Assembly: GCF_000196175.1 (NCBI RefSeq)
Contig: NC_005363.1
Coordinates: 3,596,001-3,660,000 of the forward strand
Direction: 5' to 3'
Source: Bdellovibrio bacteriovorus HD100
GTDB lineage: Bacteria > Bdellovibrionota > Bdellovibrionia > Bdellovibrionales > Bdellovibrionaceae
DNA length: 64,000 nt
Position numbers and translations under genes: made by a program. The notes below the pieces were generated by a model. It was not told the origin of the DNA. It saw only the letters and a list, made by a program, of their open reading frames with translations, and did no database searches. Positions 52,122 to 62,773 of the stretch are shown here, piece after piece (position 1 is the stretch's first letter; every line of letters begins with the position of its first letter).

Positions 52122-52979
52122 ATGAAGAAAATAATTTTCTCCGCCGCCCTTTCCACTTTGCTGCTGCCCGCTTTGGCGACGGCGTACATTCTTCCGACTC
52201 GCACGATCCTGCAGAAAACCAGCGAGAACGCTGGCTCTGGCATCTACGCCATTGAACAGGAAGTGCAGTTTTCCAATGGCGAAGAAACAACCCTGGTAAA
52301 AGAAACCTGGCTGGTCGACAGCGACCGCACCCTGCGCCTCACGGTGACTGGCGGCAAGGACCTGCAAAGCTCTTTCCGTCTGCAGTTTGTCTATAACGGC
52401 GGACAAAAATGGAGCATGACCGGCGGCAACCGCAAAAGCGAAAAGCTGCCGGAAGAGTTTTTGGAAAAATTCCTGAACATGCGCAATCCAGAGATCTTCG
52501 CCAACACCCTGGCGCATTTCAAAATTGTTCCTGCAGGTGCTTTTAATAAAAAACCACTTCCAAAAAACGCCGCTGATATCAAACACGACCCGGAAAGCTG
52601 GGTGCGATTTTCCCGCACCGGTGGGGTCGTAAACTACGCTTTGGGTGTGGCAACTCCGGTGGATCAGGAGGCAGGCTCTGCCGGCATCTGGATCCAGCAG
52701 GATGAATTCGTGGTGCGCAAGCTGCGCCTGCCAAGTCAGGTCGAGATGAGCGCGAACAACTATAACAACTTCGCCCGAAACCTTTCTTATCCGCGCTCCC
52801 GCACCATTCGCTGGGGCAACAACACTGTGACCATCCGTCTGATCAGCGCTTCAGCTCGCCCACAAACAGCCGTGGCCCTGTTCCAACCTTCTTCTTTGGA
52901 TACGAACCTGAAATGGGATGGCATCAACTCTTTGGCAACGAAAGACGTTATCACGGAGTTCTACACGAGGTTTAGATGA
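52122..52979 (+). CDS. secreted protein, unknown
   Basis: This is a 285-residue protein with a signal peptide ending LATA and AAGGAG upstream. Many strands (IEQEVQFSNGEE, TLRLTVTGG, FRLQFVYNGGQKW) give it a LolA-like or beta-sheet look, but no family is recognised. Its stop overlaps the priA start (ATGA), so the two are translated together. This is odd for an exported protein and a replication helicase. Confidence 0.75.
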   Translation: MKKIIFSAALSTLLLPALATAYILPTRTILQKTSENAGSGIYAIEQEVQFSNGEETTLVKETWLVDSDRTLRLTVTGGKDLQSSFRLQFVYNGGQKWSMTGGNRKSEKLPEEFLEKFLNMRNPEIFANTLAHFKIVPAGAFNKKPLPKNAADIKHDPESWVRFSRTGGVVNYALGVATPVDQEAGSAGIWIQQDEFVVRKLRLPSQVEMSANNYNNFARNLSYPRSRTIRWGNNTVTIRLISASARPQTAVALFQPSSLDTNLKWDGINSLATKDVITEFYTRFR

Positions 52980-55021
52980 GTTCGACGCAACTTTGGAAAG
53001 TTGCGGCCGACGCTCCTCTTCCTGAGGCATTAACTTACAGTTCAGACCTGCCCCTGCAAAGAGGCCAGCTGGTCACTGTGCCCTTGGGCCGCGGTGGACG
53101 AAAAGTCCATGGTCTGATTCTGGGGCCGACCCAGGAAGTTCCCGACTTTGAAGTCAAGGCTGTGGATAGCATTGTGGAAGAATACGCCCCCCTGCCAGAG
53201 CCCTATGTGAAATGGCTGGAATGGCTGGCGCAGTATTATCTGCATCCCGTGGGTCAGGTTGTGCAATCGGCTTTTCCGCCACTGCGAAAAACAGAAAAGC
53301 AGCGCGCTTCCAAAAGGCCGCCGGTCATTCCACAACTGGAAGCAGACTCGGCTCTAAACCTAACAGACGAACAGCAAACGTGCTTTGAAAGCATTGCGAA
53401 GTTTTCCAGCTTTTCGACCCACTTGCTGTTTGGCGTGACGGGCTCTGGTAAAACTGAAGTGTACCTGCGTCTTTTGGACAAGGTTCTTTCCGAAGGCAAA
53501 CGCGGCATCGTGCTGGTGCCCGAAATTTCCCTGACACCCCAGTTGATTCAGCGTTTTGCGCGTCGATTCGGCGACAAGATCGCGGCTTTGCATTCGCAAC
53601 TGACAGATCGCGAACGCACCAACCAATGGTGGGACATTGTCGAGGGACGAAAATCCATTCTGATTGGCGCTCGTTCCGCCTTGTTCTGTCCGATCGACAA
53701 TCTGGGTCTGATCATCGTCGACGAAGAGCACGAGCCCAGCTTCAAGCAGGATGAAAAATTAAAATACAACGGCCGCGATGCCGCCGTCATGCTGGGTAAA
53801 CAGATGAACTGCCCAGTGGTGCTGGGATCCGCAACACCAAGCCTTGAAACCTGGAAAAATGCGGTCGAAGGAAAGTATCACCTGCACCGCCTAACCCGCC
53901 GCGTGGCCAATCGTGCTTTGCCGGATATTGAAGTCATTGATTTAAGAAAATTGAAATCCGATGACGAGGAAAAACAAAAGGCCATCACCAAGTACTCACA
54001 TTTGCCTTTTTGGCTAAGCCCTGACCTGTACGAACGCATGCATCAGGTGTTGGACCGTGGGGATCAGGCGGCACTATTCCTGAATCGTCGTGGGATCGCC
54101 CAGATGGTGGTGTGTCCCGCCTGTGGTCACACCCGTGAATGTCCGAACTGTGATATTTCACTGACCCTGCATGCGCACTCGCATCTGATTTGTCATTACT
54201 GCGACTATCACGAAAATTTCAAAACCAAATGTCCGGACTGCAAAGAGGGACAACTGGAAGCCATCGGTCTTGGCACCGAACTTTTGGAAACGGATTTGAC
54301 CCGCCTGTTCCCGGGCAAAAAGATCGCCCGCGCAGACCGCGATGAAATTCAGAGCCGGGCCGATCTGGAAGACCTGATCGCCAATATGGAATCCGGGGAT
54401 ATCGACATTCTGGTCGGCACCCAGATGATCGCCAAAGGTTTGGATTTCCCGAAGCTGAAACTGGTGGGATTGGTGCTGGCGGATGTGGGCTTCAATCTGC
54501 CTGATTTCCGCGCCACCGAAAGAAGTTTCCAACTGATCACACAGATGAGCGGCCGCAGCGGCCGGCACGTCAAAGACGGCGAAAGCCCGGGGCTTGTGAT
54601 CATTCAAACCTTCAACACGGAACATGACAGCATCACGTTTGCAAAGAACCATGACTTTGAAGGCTTTGCCACGCATGAACTGGAAATCCGCTCCGCACTG
54701 AATTACCCACCCATGGGCCGTCTGGTCAGCTTCCGCATTCAAGGAACTAAACTGGGACAGGTTGAGGAAACCGCGAGACTATTGGCCAGAAGAGCGCAGG
54801 CGTTGAAAACTCAATTCCCGCAATATGGCTCGATTGAAGTCTTGGGCCCGGCCGAGGCTCCGCTGTCGAAACTGCGAGGCCAATTCCGATATCATCTTCT
54901 AATTAAAACTACGCAGCCTGCAGCTGCCAATCCCTTTTCAAGACAGCTCTTGGGCGACCAGGATTGGGTTCCTTCAGGGGTTAAAATATTAATCGATATT
55001 GATCCAATGAGTTTGCTTTAG
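52976..55021 (+). CDS. priA: primosomal replication restart helicase PriA
   Basis: PriA restarts stalled forks by loading the replicative helicase. The 681-residue protein has an N-terminal DNA-binding domain, Walker A GVTGSGKTEVYL (about 153-161), the DEEH box (IIVDEEHEPSF), helicase motif GSATPSLETW, and a zinc domain with eight cysteines (CPACGHTRECPNC, CHYC, CPDC). QMSGRSGRH is the motif VI equivalent. It is a little shorter than E. coli PriA. It overlaps the upstream secreted-protein gene by four bases. Confidence 0.97.
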   Translation: MSSTQLWKVAADAPLPEALTYSSDLPLQRGQLVTVPLGRGGRKVHGLILGPTQEVPDFEVKAVDSIVEEYAPLPEPYVKWLEWLAQYYLHPVGQVVQSAFPPLRKTEKQRASKRPPVIPQLEADSALNLTDEQQTCFESIAKFSSFSTHLLFGVTGSGKTEVYLRLLDKVLSEGKRGIVLVPEISLTPQLIQRFARRFGDKIAALHSQLTDRERTNQWWDIVEGRKSILIGARSALFCPIDNLGLIIVDEEHEPSFKQDEKLKYNGRDAAVMLGKQMNCPVVLGSATPSLETWKNAVEGKYHLHRLTRRVANRALPDIEVIDLRKLKSDDEEKQKAITKYSHLPFWLSPDLYERMHQVLDRGDQAALFLNRRGIAQMVVCPACGHTRECPNCDISLTLHAHSHLICHYCDYHENFKTKCPDCKEGQLEAIGLGTELLETDLTRLFPGKKIARADRDEIQSRADLEDLIANMESGDIDILVGTQMIAKGLDFPKLKLVGLVLADVGFNLPDFRATERSFQLITQMSGRSGRHVKDGESPGLVIIQTFNTEHDSITFAKNHDFEGFATHELEIRSALNYPPMGRLVSFRIQGTKLGQVEETARLLARRAQALKTQFPQYGSIEVLGPAEAPLSKLRGQFRYHLLIKTTQPAAANPFSRQLLGDQDWVPSGVKILIDIDPMSLL

Positions 55022-55062
55022 TCGCAGGCCTTACCTAAAATAAAAGGTTAAGGACCAATGAA

Positions 55063-55902
55063 ATGATTCAATGCCCGCGATGTGGAATACAAGTGACCGA
55101 ATTGCACCCGGTGGATCCGGAGCTTATCAGTAAGCTTCAGGCCGCTGGTGAAGGCAATTTGCCTCCACAGGTTTGTGCAGGATGCATTTCGGATCTGAAG
55201 CGCACGGTCGCCACCAGCAGTGGTGGCGTGTTGATGCAACAAGAACGCGCGCGCGAGCAGCACCGTCTGCAACTTTGGAAAAGCCGCGTGATGCTGATCA
55301 AAAAAGCGCGCATGTGCATGAGTCAGAAGCTTTATTCTGAAGCCGCCATTTCCTACGAAAAATATCTGAAGATTCTGGACATCGTCTTTGACATCAAAAA
55401 AGGTGAAAAGCTGAAACCCGAAGCTTTCAAAGAAAGTGCACGCACCACCGAGCTGACCGTCGTGGCTTCGGTGTACTGGGATCTGCTGCGCATCTACGAC
55501 ACCCATGAAAAGTATCAGGATCGCATGATGAATGCTGCCAAACAGCTTTCCATGTTCATTCAGTTCACACCGATTTATCCGGACATCATCCGCAAGGCTG
55601 AATCCTTCCAGAAAACCGCGAAGAACCCGCAAATCGTAAAACAGTTCCTGAAGATGTCCGACAAAGAACGCCCTCGCTGCTTTATCGCAACTTCGGCCTT
55701 TGAAAACCCGGCCGCCTTTGAGGTGATGCAGCTTCGCGCCTTCCGCGACACTCAACTGCGAACACACATCTGGGGCAGAAAGTTTATCGCTGTTTACTAC
55801 AGGTACTCCCCTCACATTGCATGCTTACTCGATAAGCACTCCTGGCTGAAACCCTCAGTCAGAGCCGCTCTCCGCGTTTTGATTAAATGCGTTAGCAGAT
55901 AA
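55063..55902 (+). CDS. zinc-ribbon/TPR-like protein with CFI-box C-terminus
   Basis: This is a 279-residue protein. The N-terminus has a CPRCG/CAGC four-cysteine zinc ribbon (residues 4-41). The middle is a helical region (KLYSEAAISYEKYLKIL). The C-terminal end has CFIATSAFENPAAFEVMQLR, RAFRDTQLR and FIAVYYRYSPHIACLL, which matches the CFI-box-CTERM domain seen at the ends of many bacterial proteins of unknown role. No signal peptide is seen. It follows priA by 41 bases. Function unknown. Confidence 0.8.
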   Translation: MIQCPRCGIQVTELHPVDPELISKLQAAGEGNLPPQVCAGCISDLKRTVATSSGGVLMQQERAREQHRLQLWKSRVMLIKKARMCMSQKLYSEAAISYEKYLKILDIVFDIKKGEKLKPEAFKESARTTELTVVASVYWDLLRIYDTHEKYQDRMMNAAKQLSMFIQFTPIYPDIIRKAESFQKTAKNPQIVKQFLKMSDKERPRCFIATSAFENPAAFEVMQLRAFRDTQLRTHIWGRKFIAVYYRYSPHIACLLDKHSWLKPSVRAALRVLIKCVSR

Positions 55903-55954
55903 TTCGTCCGTTTGAGGCTTGCAAAGCGGCTTCCTTATGAGGGAAGGTATTTGC

Positions 55955-57100
55955 ATGGCTCATATCTACGATTACGCAATTATTGGCAGCGGACTTACCG
56001 GACTTAGCATCGCAGCGGCACTTAGCCGCGAAACAAAAAACATCGCCCTGATCGAAGCGGCGGATCTTCCTTTTGGTTCCAACAAAAAGGTCAACTTCCC
56101 GACCGGCCCGATGAACAACGGTCTGCGCTTTGTTCCGGACTCTGTGCTTTCTGAAAAAGCCCTGCGCTTTTTGGGAAGCCTGATTGGCGTGAATGTGGCG
56201 CCGGAAGCTTCGGAAGAAGCTCCCGTGACCTACGAAAGCGGAAACTTCAAGACCTTCCTGGGTTTTGGTGAAAACCCGCCGGCGTTCTATGAAGAGTTCA
56301 GCTACTTCACTTCCAGTAAACGCCTGGATCTGGCGGTAGAGCCTTATCAGTGGACCCAGATGCTGTTTGAAAAATTCACCGGCACTTTCATGCCGCGTTC
56401 TTATGTGACCAAGTTCCACCAGGAAGGCGAGCGCGTGACTCACGTCACAGTGAACGGCTCCAAAACTGTGCACGCTCAGAACTTCATCTTTGCCGGCTCT
56501 GTGAAAGATCTGGCTTTGCTTCTTCCGGAAGACGCGATTTCCGTTCGCGCCCGCACGAAGCTTGCTAAAAACACTTACTGGACTTCTTTGTGTCTGGATA
56601 TCTGCCACGCCAAACCGGTGACGGACTCTACGGCGATGCACGTTTTGAACGGCACCACTCAGGATGAAATCGGTCCATGCGTGGGCAAGTTCCACGCACC
56701 GGTTGAAGTCGAAGGGGTCCCATTGCAGGCATCCCAGTGGATGACTTTCATCGAGCAGGAAGTGACCGAAGACAGCGAAGTTGTGGGTACGGCTTTGAAG
56801 AAAATCAAACGCCAGATCAAACGCGCTTATCCGGAAGCTTTGGACAACGTGAAGCTGGAAAGAATCTTCGTGACTCCGATCATCGCGGGCAATGGCGACA
56901 TCAAACTGAGCGCCAATCTGACCATGCCGGAACTTGAAAATCTGTGGATTGCTTCCGCAACAGTGCACGAGCAGAAGAATCTGGTCGGCGCACTTTTGCA
57001 GGCTGAAATGGTTGTGGCTTCTTTGGGCTTCAAAGTTGAAGCGGCCGAGACGTCTGCTGTTTCCGATGAATCTGAATCCATGACAGAGGCTGCTCTTTAA
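55955..57100 (+). CDS. FAD-dependent oxidoreductase, unknown substrate
   Basis: ATG 55955 follows GGAAGG; earlier starts (TTG 55919, ATG 55937) are less likely. The 381-residue protein begins with a Rossmann FAD-binding motif (YDYAIIGSGLTGLSIAAALS) and an acidic strand end (NIALIEAAD). The body recalls amine oxidase/protoporphyrinogen-oxidase-like enzymes, and the C-terminal LENLWIASATVHEQKNLVGAL contacts FAD in relatives. The substrate is unknown. Its stop codon overlaps that of the convergent kinase (TTAA). Confidence 0.85.
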   Translation: MAHIYDYAIIGSGLTGLSIAAALSRETKNIALIEAADLPFGSNKKVNFPTGPMNNGLRFVPDSVLSEKALRFLGSLIGVNVAPEASEEAPVTYESGNFKTFLGFGENPPAFYEEFSYFTSSKRLDLAVEPYQWTQMLFEKFTGTFMPRSYVTKFHQEGERVTHVTVNGSKTVHAQNFIFAGSVKDLALLLPEDAISVRARTKLAKNTYWTSLCLDICHAKPVTDSTAMHVLNGTTQDEIGPCVGKFHAPVEVEGVPLQASQWMTFIEQEVTEDSEVVGTALKKIKRQIKRAYPEALDNVKLERIFVTPIIAGNGDIKLSANLTMPELENLWIASATVHEQKNLVGALLQAEMVVASLGFKVEAAETSAVSDESESMTEAAL

Positions 57101-58446
57101 GCCTCTTCCAACGGCAGGGTGAAGTGGAACGTGGTTCCCTCACCCAGCTTGCTTTCCACCTTGATATCCCCGCCCATCATCTCGACCAGGTTTTTACAAA
57201 TCATCAGACCCAAACCAGAGCCGCCATATGTGCGGGAAATCGAGACGTCCTCTTGTGAGAAGCTGCGGAATAGTTTAGACATATTTTCCAGACGAATGCC
57301 CCTGCCGGTGTCTGACACTTTCCACACATAGTGGCCCGAACCAGGTTGTCTTTGCAGACTAATACAGACGCGGCCCTTGTCCGTGAACTTTACCGCATTG
57401 CCAACAAGGTTCATCAGAATCTGGCGCAGGCGGTGAGAATCCCCCAGCGCAAACGCGGGAATGGATTCATCGATGTCAACCTCCAGCTGCAGATTCTTTT
57501 CCTGGCACTTGGCCTCGAAGATCTTAAAGATGTCCGTGTGCAGCTCTTTGACATCAAACTTGTGGCGATCAATCTGCAAAAGGCCGTTTTCTATTTTTGA
57601 AATATCCAGAACATCATTGATGATATGCAAAAGCGAATCCGAGCAGCGCTGAATCGTCTGGACATAGTCCGTCTGGTCCTTATCCAGCCTGGTGTCGCGA
57701 AGAATATCGGAAAAGCCGATGATGCTGTTTAAGGGAGTGCGGATTTCATGGCTCATGTTGCTCAGGAATGTGGATTTGATTGAGGATAACTGCAAAGCCT
57801 CTTCGCGGGCCTGCACCAGTTGATATTTGGAGTAGGCCATTTCATGCAGTTCCCCGCGAATGCGCTCAATACCAATGATAAGGATGATGTCTTCAATTAA
57901 GATCCAGGCTGCGTGCTCCAGCCACCGCCACTGGTTGCTTTCGGCCACCCCATAAAGCGAGATCGGCAGCAGACACCCCCGCAGAATGTGATCTGTGATC
58001 ACGATAAAGGACGCCACCCCCAAAAGCCCGACATCCTTATAGAAAGCCAGGGCCGCCAGTGAAACAAAGACATGGAAGTGCGTTTCGATCCGTCCCCCCG
58101 ACAAATGGATGAACAGGATCGAGAAACACATCTGCGAGACGGCCACCACATAGCGGGTCCACTTTTCGCCTGGAAAAACATAGACACAATAGACCGCAGG
58201 CAGACTGAAAAGCCCCCCGAAAATCAGCCCCACAAAGGCGTTTTCCACCGCCCCGGAAAAGCTTCCCAGCCACGTCGTGGGGGTCAGCAAAATGCCCATG
58301 ACGATAGCCGCAACCCATTGAATTAAAAGAAGTATTGAGAAACCGCGATCCACGCGAATGTGGATGTCCCTGGATTGCTCCAGGAATATTCGCTGCACCT
58401 GTCGTTGTGCTTCCGGATCGTTCCGACCGCCCCTTGATTGGTTCAT
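57097..58446 (-). CDS. membrane histidine kinase
   Basis: This is a 449-residue kinase. The first 200 residues hold about six transmembrane helices (ILLLIQWVAAIVMGILL, FVGLIFGGLFSLPAVYCVYV, ILIEDIILIIGI), a MASE-like membrane sensor. HisKA has phospho-acceptor His233 (SNMSHEIRTPLNSI). The ATPase has the N box (LMNLVGNAVKF), the G1 box (VSDTGRGI) and the G2 box (GGSGLGLMICKNL). No receiver domain is attached and no partner regulator is adjacent. GGTGGG precedes ATG 58446. Confidence 0.93.
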   Translation of the reverse strand: MNQSRGGRNDPEAQRQVQRIFLEQSRDIHIRVDRGFSILLLIQWVAAIVMGILLTPTTWLGSFSGAVENAFVGLIFGGLFSLPAVYCVYVFPGEKWTRYVVAVSQMCFSILFIHLSGGRIETHFHVFVSLAALAFYKDVGLLGVASFIVITDHILRGCLLPISLYGVAESNQWRWLEHAAWILIEDIILIIGIERIRGELHEMAYSKYQLVQAREEALQLSSIKSTFLSNMSHEIRTPLNSIIGFSDILRDTRLDKDQTDYVQTIQRCSDSLLHIINDVLDISKIENGLLQIDRHKFDVKELHTDIFKIFEAKCQEKNLQLEVDIDESIPAFALGDSHRLRQILMNLVGNAVKFTDKGRVCISLQRQPGSGHYVWKVSDTGRGIRLENMSKLFRSFSQEDVSISRTYGGSGLGLMICKNLVEMMGGDIKVESKLGEGTTFHFTLPLEEA

Positions 58447-58654
58447 TTCCCACCGCTTACGTTCTAGATTTATTGGGAGACTACCCCTTCATTATCGCAA
58501 TTTACCCGGGGCGTCTAAACAACTTTTAATAAACTCGGCGTTTTGTAACGAAAGCGTCTCAGAAAAGAGCTCCAAAGACTGCTTGCGGTCAATGGCGCCC
58601 TGTGATATCCCGAGAGTCCAACAATAAGCACTCACAGGCATCAACTGGTCCCCC

Positions 58655-58739
58655 AAGTACTGAAAAAGGGGGTCTTCCGGCGAAACAAAAAAAGCTGGCT
58701 CTACCTGCGAGGACGATTAACCAGAAAGGAAGTACTACC
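58655..58739 (+). promoter_or_regulatory. possible rpsB leader structure
   Basis: In the 293-base gap before rpsB, GGTCCCCC and GGGGGTC can pair around AAGTACTGAAAAA (about 58650-58675), and a purine-rich stretch runs to AAAGGAAG before the ATG. Ribosomal-protein S2 leaders often bind S2 for feedback, so this is a candidate, but no known motif could be confirmed. Confidence 0.35.
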
Positions 58740-59681
58740 ATGGCACAAGTGACCATGAAAGAAATGCTAGACGCTGGAGTCCACTTCGGACATCAAACAC
58801 AGCGTTGGAACCCAAAGATGAAACCTTATGTATACACAGCTCGCGGCGGTATTCACATTATCGACCTGCAAAAGACTGTTGTACGCGCAAACAAAGCTGC
58901 TGAGTTCGTAAAAGAAATCGCTGCTAACGGTGGTCGTTTGATCTTCGTTGGTACTAAAAAACAAGCGATCGAACCAATCCAAGAAGCTGCAGCAAAATGC
59001 GGTCAGTACTATGTTACTAAGCGTTGGTTGGGTGGCATGATGACGAACTTCGAAACGATCAAATCTTCTATCGATCGTCTTCGCAAAATCGACACCATGA
59101 AAGAAAAAGGTGAATTCAACTACCTGACTAAGAAAGAGCGCGCGAAGCTTGAAAAAGAATACCTTCGCCTGACTGATTTCCTTGCTGGTATCCGCGACAT
59201 GAAGGAAATGCCTTCCGCAATGTTCGTAGTTGATTTGCCAAAAGAGCACATCGCAGTTGCTGAAGCAAAACGCTTGGGCATCCCGGTTGTAGCTATCGCT
59301 GATACAAACTCTGACCCAGAGTCTGTTGATTTCGCGATCCCAGGCAATGACGATGCTATCCGCTCCATCAAGTTGTTCTCCAACTTGGTAGCTGATGCTT
59401 ACCTTGAAGGCGCTAAAGAGTGGGAAGGCAAACTTCGCACTATGACTGACAAGCAATCTGACGTTGCTAAAGAAGCAAAAGCAGATGGCAAGGAAGAAGC
59501 TCCTAAAAGACGTGGTGCTGGCGCGAAAGCTGGAGCTAAAGAAGCTCCTAAGAAATCCGCTGGTCCTGCAGTTGTTAAAGCCACTAAATCTCGCAAACTT
59601 GTTGCTGCTGGTACAGCAGAAGAAGTTGAGATCCAAGCTGAGCTTGAACAAGGTCAGTCTACTGACGAATCCGCAGAGTAA
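58740..59681 (+). CDS. rpsB: 30S ribosomal protein S2
   Basis: ATG 58740 (MAQVTMKEMLDAGVHFGHQT) follows AAAGGAAG. The 313-residue protein has the family hallmarks: VHFGHQTQRWNPKM, GRLIFVGTKKQA, KRWLGGMMTNF, and IPVVAIADTNSDP. The first 235 residues match ordinary S2. The last 75 or so are an extra Lys/Ala-rich tail (KRRGAGAKAGAKEAPKKSAG) ending in an acidic segment. It starts the conserved block rpsB-tsf-pyrH-frr-uppS-cdsA-rseP. A terminator follows directly. Confidence 0.97.
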   Translation: MAQVTMKEMLDAGVHFGHQTQRWNPKMKPYVYTARGGIHIIDLQKTVVRANKAAEFVKEIAANGGRLIFVGTKKQAIEPIQEAAAKCGQYYVTKRWLGGMMTNFETIKSSIDRLRKIDTMKEKGEFNYLTKKERAKLEKEYLRLTDFLAGIRDMKEMPSAMFVVDLPKEHIAVAEAKRLGIPVVAIADTNSDPESVDFAIPGNDDAIRSIKLFSNLVADAYLEGAKEWEGKLRTMTDKQSDVAKEAKADGKEEAPKRRGAGAKAGAKEAPKKSAGPAVVKATKSRKLVAAGTAEEVEIQAELEQGQSTDESAE

Positions 59682-59698
59682 TCTGCAGGTCGTTCAAA

Positions 59699-59726
59699 AA
59701 AGGGTGGCCTAGCCACCCTTTTCTTT
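59699..59726 (+). terminator. terminator between rpsB and tsf
   Basis: GGGTGGC and GCCACCC pair around a 3-base loop and are followed by TTTTCTTT. It would limit read-through into tsf. Confidence 0.88.
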
Positions 59727-59802
59727 GTCCTGAATCTAAAAACTTAATTTATATTGTCATCGGCGGCCCGCCCGCGATGCAAAAAACTAAGGAGTCTTCC
59801 TA

Positions 59803-61444
<1,642 letters not shown>

Positions 61445-61457
61445 TAAGGAGACAGCT

Positions 61458-62018
61458 ATGGCTATCGCAGACGTTAAAAAGAATGCACAAGCAAAAATGG
61501 AAAAGACTCTGAACTCTTTGTCTGAAGAACTTAAAAAAGTTCGTACAGGCCGTGCTCAGGTTTCCATGCTGGACGGTATCCGTGTGAACTACTACGGAAC
61601 TCCATCCCCGCTATCCCAGGTGGCTTCTATCTCCACTCCGGATGCAAAATCCTTCCTGATTGCACCTTGGGAAGTCGCTATCCTTAAAGACATCGAACAA
61701 GCCATCATCAAGTCTGAACTGGGCATGGCCCCAATGAATGACGGTAAAGTGATCCGCTTGAAAGTTCCTGACCTGACTGAAGAGCGCCGTAAAGACCTGG
61801 CGAAACAAGTTAAGAAAATCGCTGAAGAAGCACGCGTAGCTGTTCGTATGGCTCGTCGTGATGCCAACGATGAAGTCAAAAAACTTCAAAAAGACAAAGC
61901 TGTCAGCGAAGACGAAGGCAAAAAAGCCGAAGCGGACATCCAGAAAGTAACTGACGATTTCATCAAGAAAGTTGATCAGGTTGCTGAAGAAAAAGAAAAA
62001 GCGATCCTGACCATCTAA
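61458..62018 (+). CDS. frr: ribosome recycling factor
   Basis: RRF splits post-termination ribosomes with EF-G. ATG 61458 (MAIADVKKNAQ) follows AAGGAG. The 186-residue length is standard. RTGRAQVSMLDGIRVNYYG, LSQVASISTPDA and VRMARRDANDEVKKL identify it. Confidence 0.98.
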   Translation: MAIADVKKNAQAKMEKTLNSLSEELKKVRTGRAQVSMLDGIRVNYYGTPSPLSQVASISTPDAKSFLIAPWEVAILKDIEQAIIKSELGMAPMNDGKVIRLKVPDLTEERRKDLAKQVKKIAEEARVAVRMARRDANDEVKKLQKDKAVSEDEGKKAEADIQKVTDDFIKKVDQVAEEKEKAILTI

Positions 62019-62038
62019 TCAGGGACTTTCAAAAGATC

Positions 62039-62773
62039 ATGGGAATGCCAAAACATATTGCCATCATTATGGACGGGAACGGTCGTTGGGCTCAGCTCAA
62101 ACGCCGTCCTCGCACGTTCGGGCATATCAAAGGCACCCGTGTCGCAAAAAAGATCATCACGGCGTGTTCACGCCGTGGGATCAAAAACCTGACCCTGTAC
62201 GCTTTCAGCACGGAAAACTGGTTCCGCCCTCAAGAGGAAGTAAGCCTTTTGATGCTGATCCTGAGCCGTTACCTGAAACGCGAAACCGAAAATCTGGTCA
62301 AAGAAAACATCCGCTTCTCGGTGATCGGCGATCTGTCCCGCCTTCCTCTAGATGTTGCCAATGCCATCGAAAAATCCATCGAAGCCACATCTCAATGCAC
62401 AGGCCTGAATCTGGTCTTTGCCTTGAGCTATGGTTCTCGCCAGGAAATCACCCAGGCCGTGCGTGATATCGCGGAAAAAGTCGCCGCCGGGGAAATCTCC
62501 CCTGCGGAAATCGACGAATCCGTGATCAACTCCGCCCTGAGCACTTTCCCGACGCCGGATCCGGATCTGATCATCCGCACCAGCGGCGAGCAGCGACTTT
62601 CGAACTTCCTTCTGTGGCAGGCTGCGTACTCTGAATTCTATTTTACAGAAGTACTGTGGCCCAACTTCACCGAGTCTCACCTCGACGAAGCCCTTCAGGC
62701 TTTTGCGATGAGACAACGCCGTTATGGCAAGGTCTCATCCAATGACAACAACCATGAAAAGCTTCCTAACTAG
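62039..62773 (+). CDS. uppS: undecaprenyl diphosphate synthase
   Basis: This cis-prenyltransferase makes the lipid carrier for peptidoglycan. The 244-residue protein has PKHIAIIMDGNGRWAQLKRR (the catalytic Asp), TLYAFSTENW, and PDPDLIIRTSGEQRLSNFLL. Start ATG 62039 has only a distant AGGGA; ATG 62045 is an alternative. It overlaps the cdsA start region. Confidence 0.97.
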   Translation: MGMPKHIAIIMDGNGRWAQLKRRPRTFGHIKGTRVAKKIITACSRRGIKNLTLYAFSTENWFRPQEEVSLLMLILSRYLKRETENLVKENIRFSVIGDLSRLPLDVANAIEKSIEATSQCTGLNLVFALSYGSRQEITQAVRDIAEKVAAGEISPAEIDESVINSALSTFPTPDPDLIIRTSGEQRLSNFLLWQAAYSEFYFTEVLWPNFTESHLDEALQAFAMRQRRYGKVSSNDNNHEKLPN

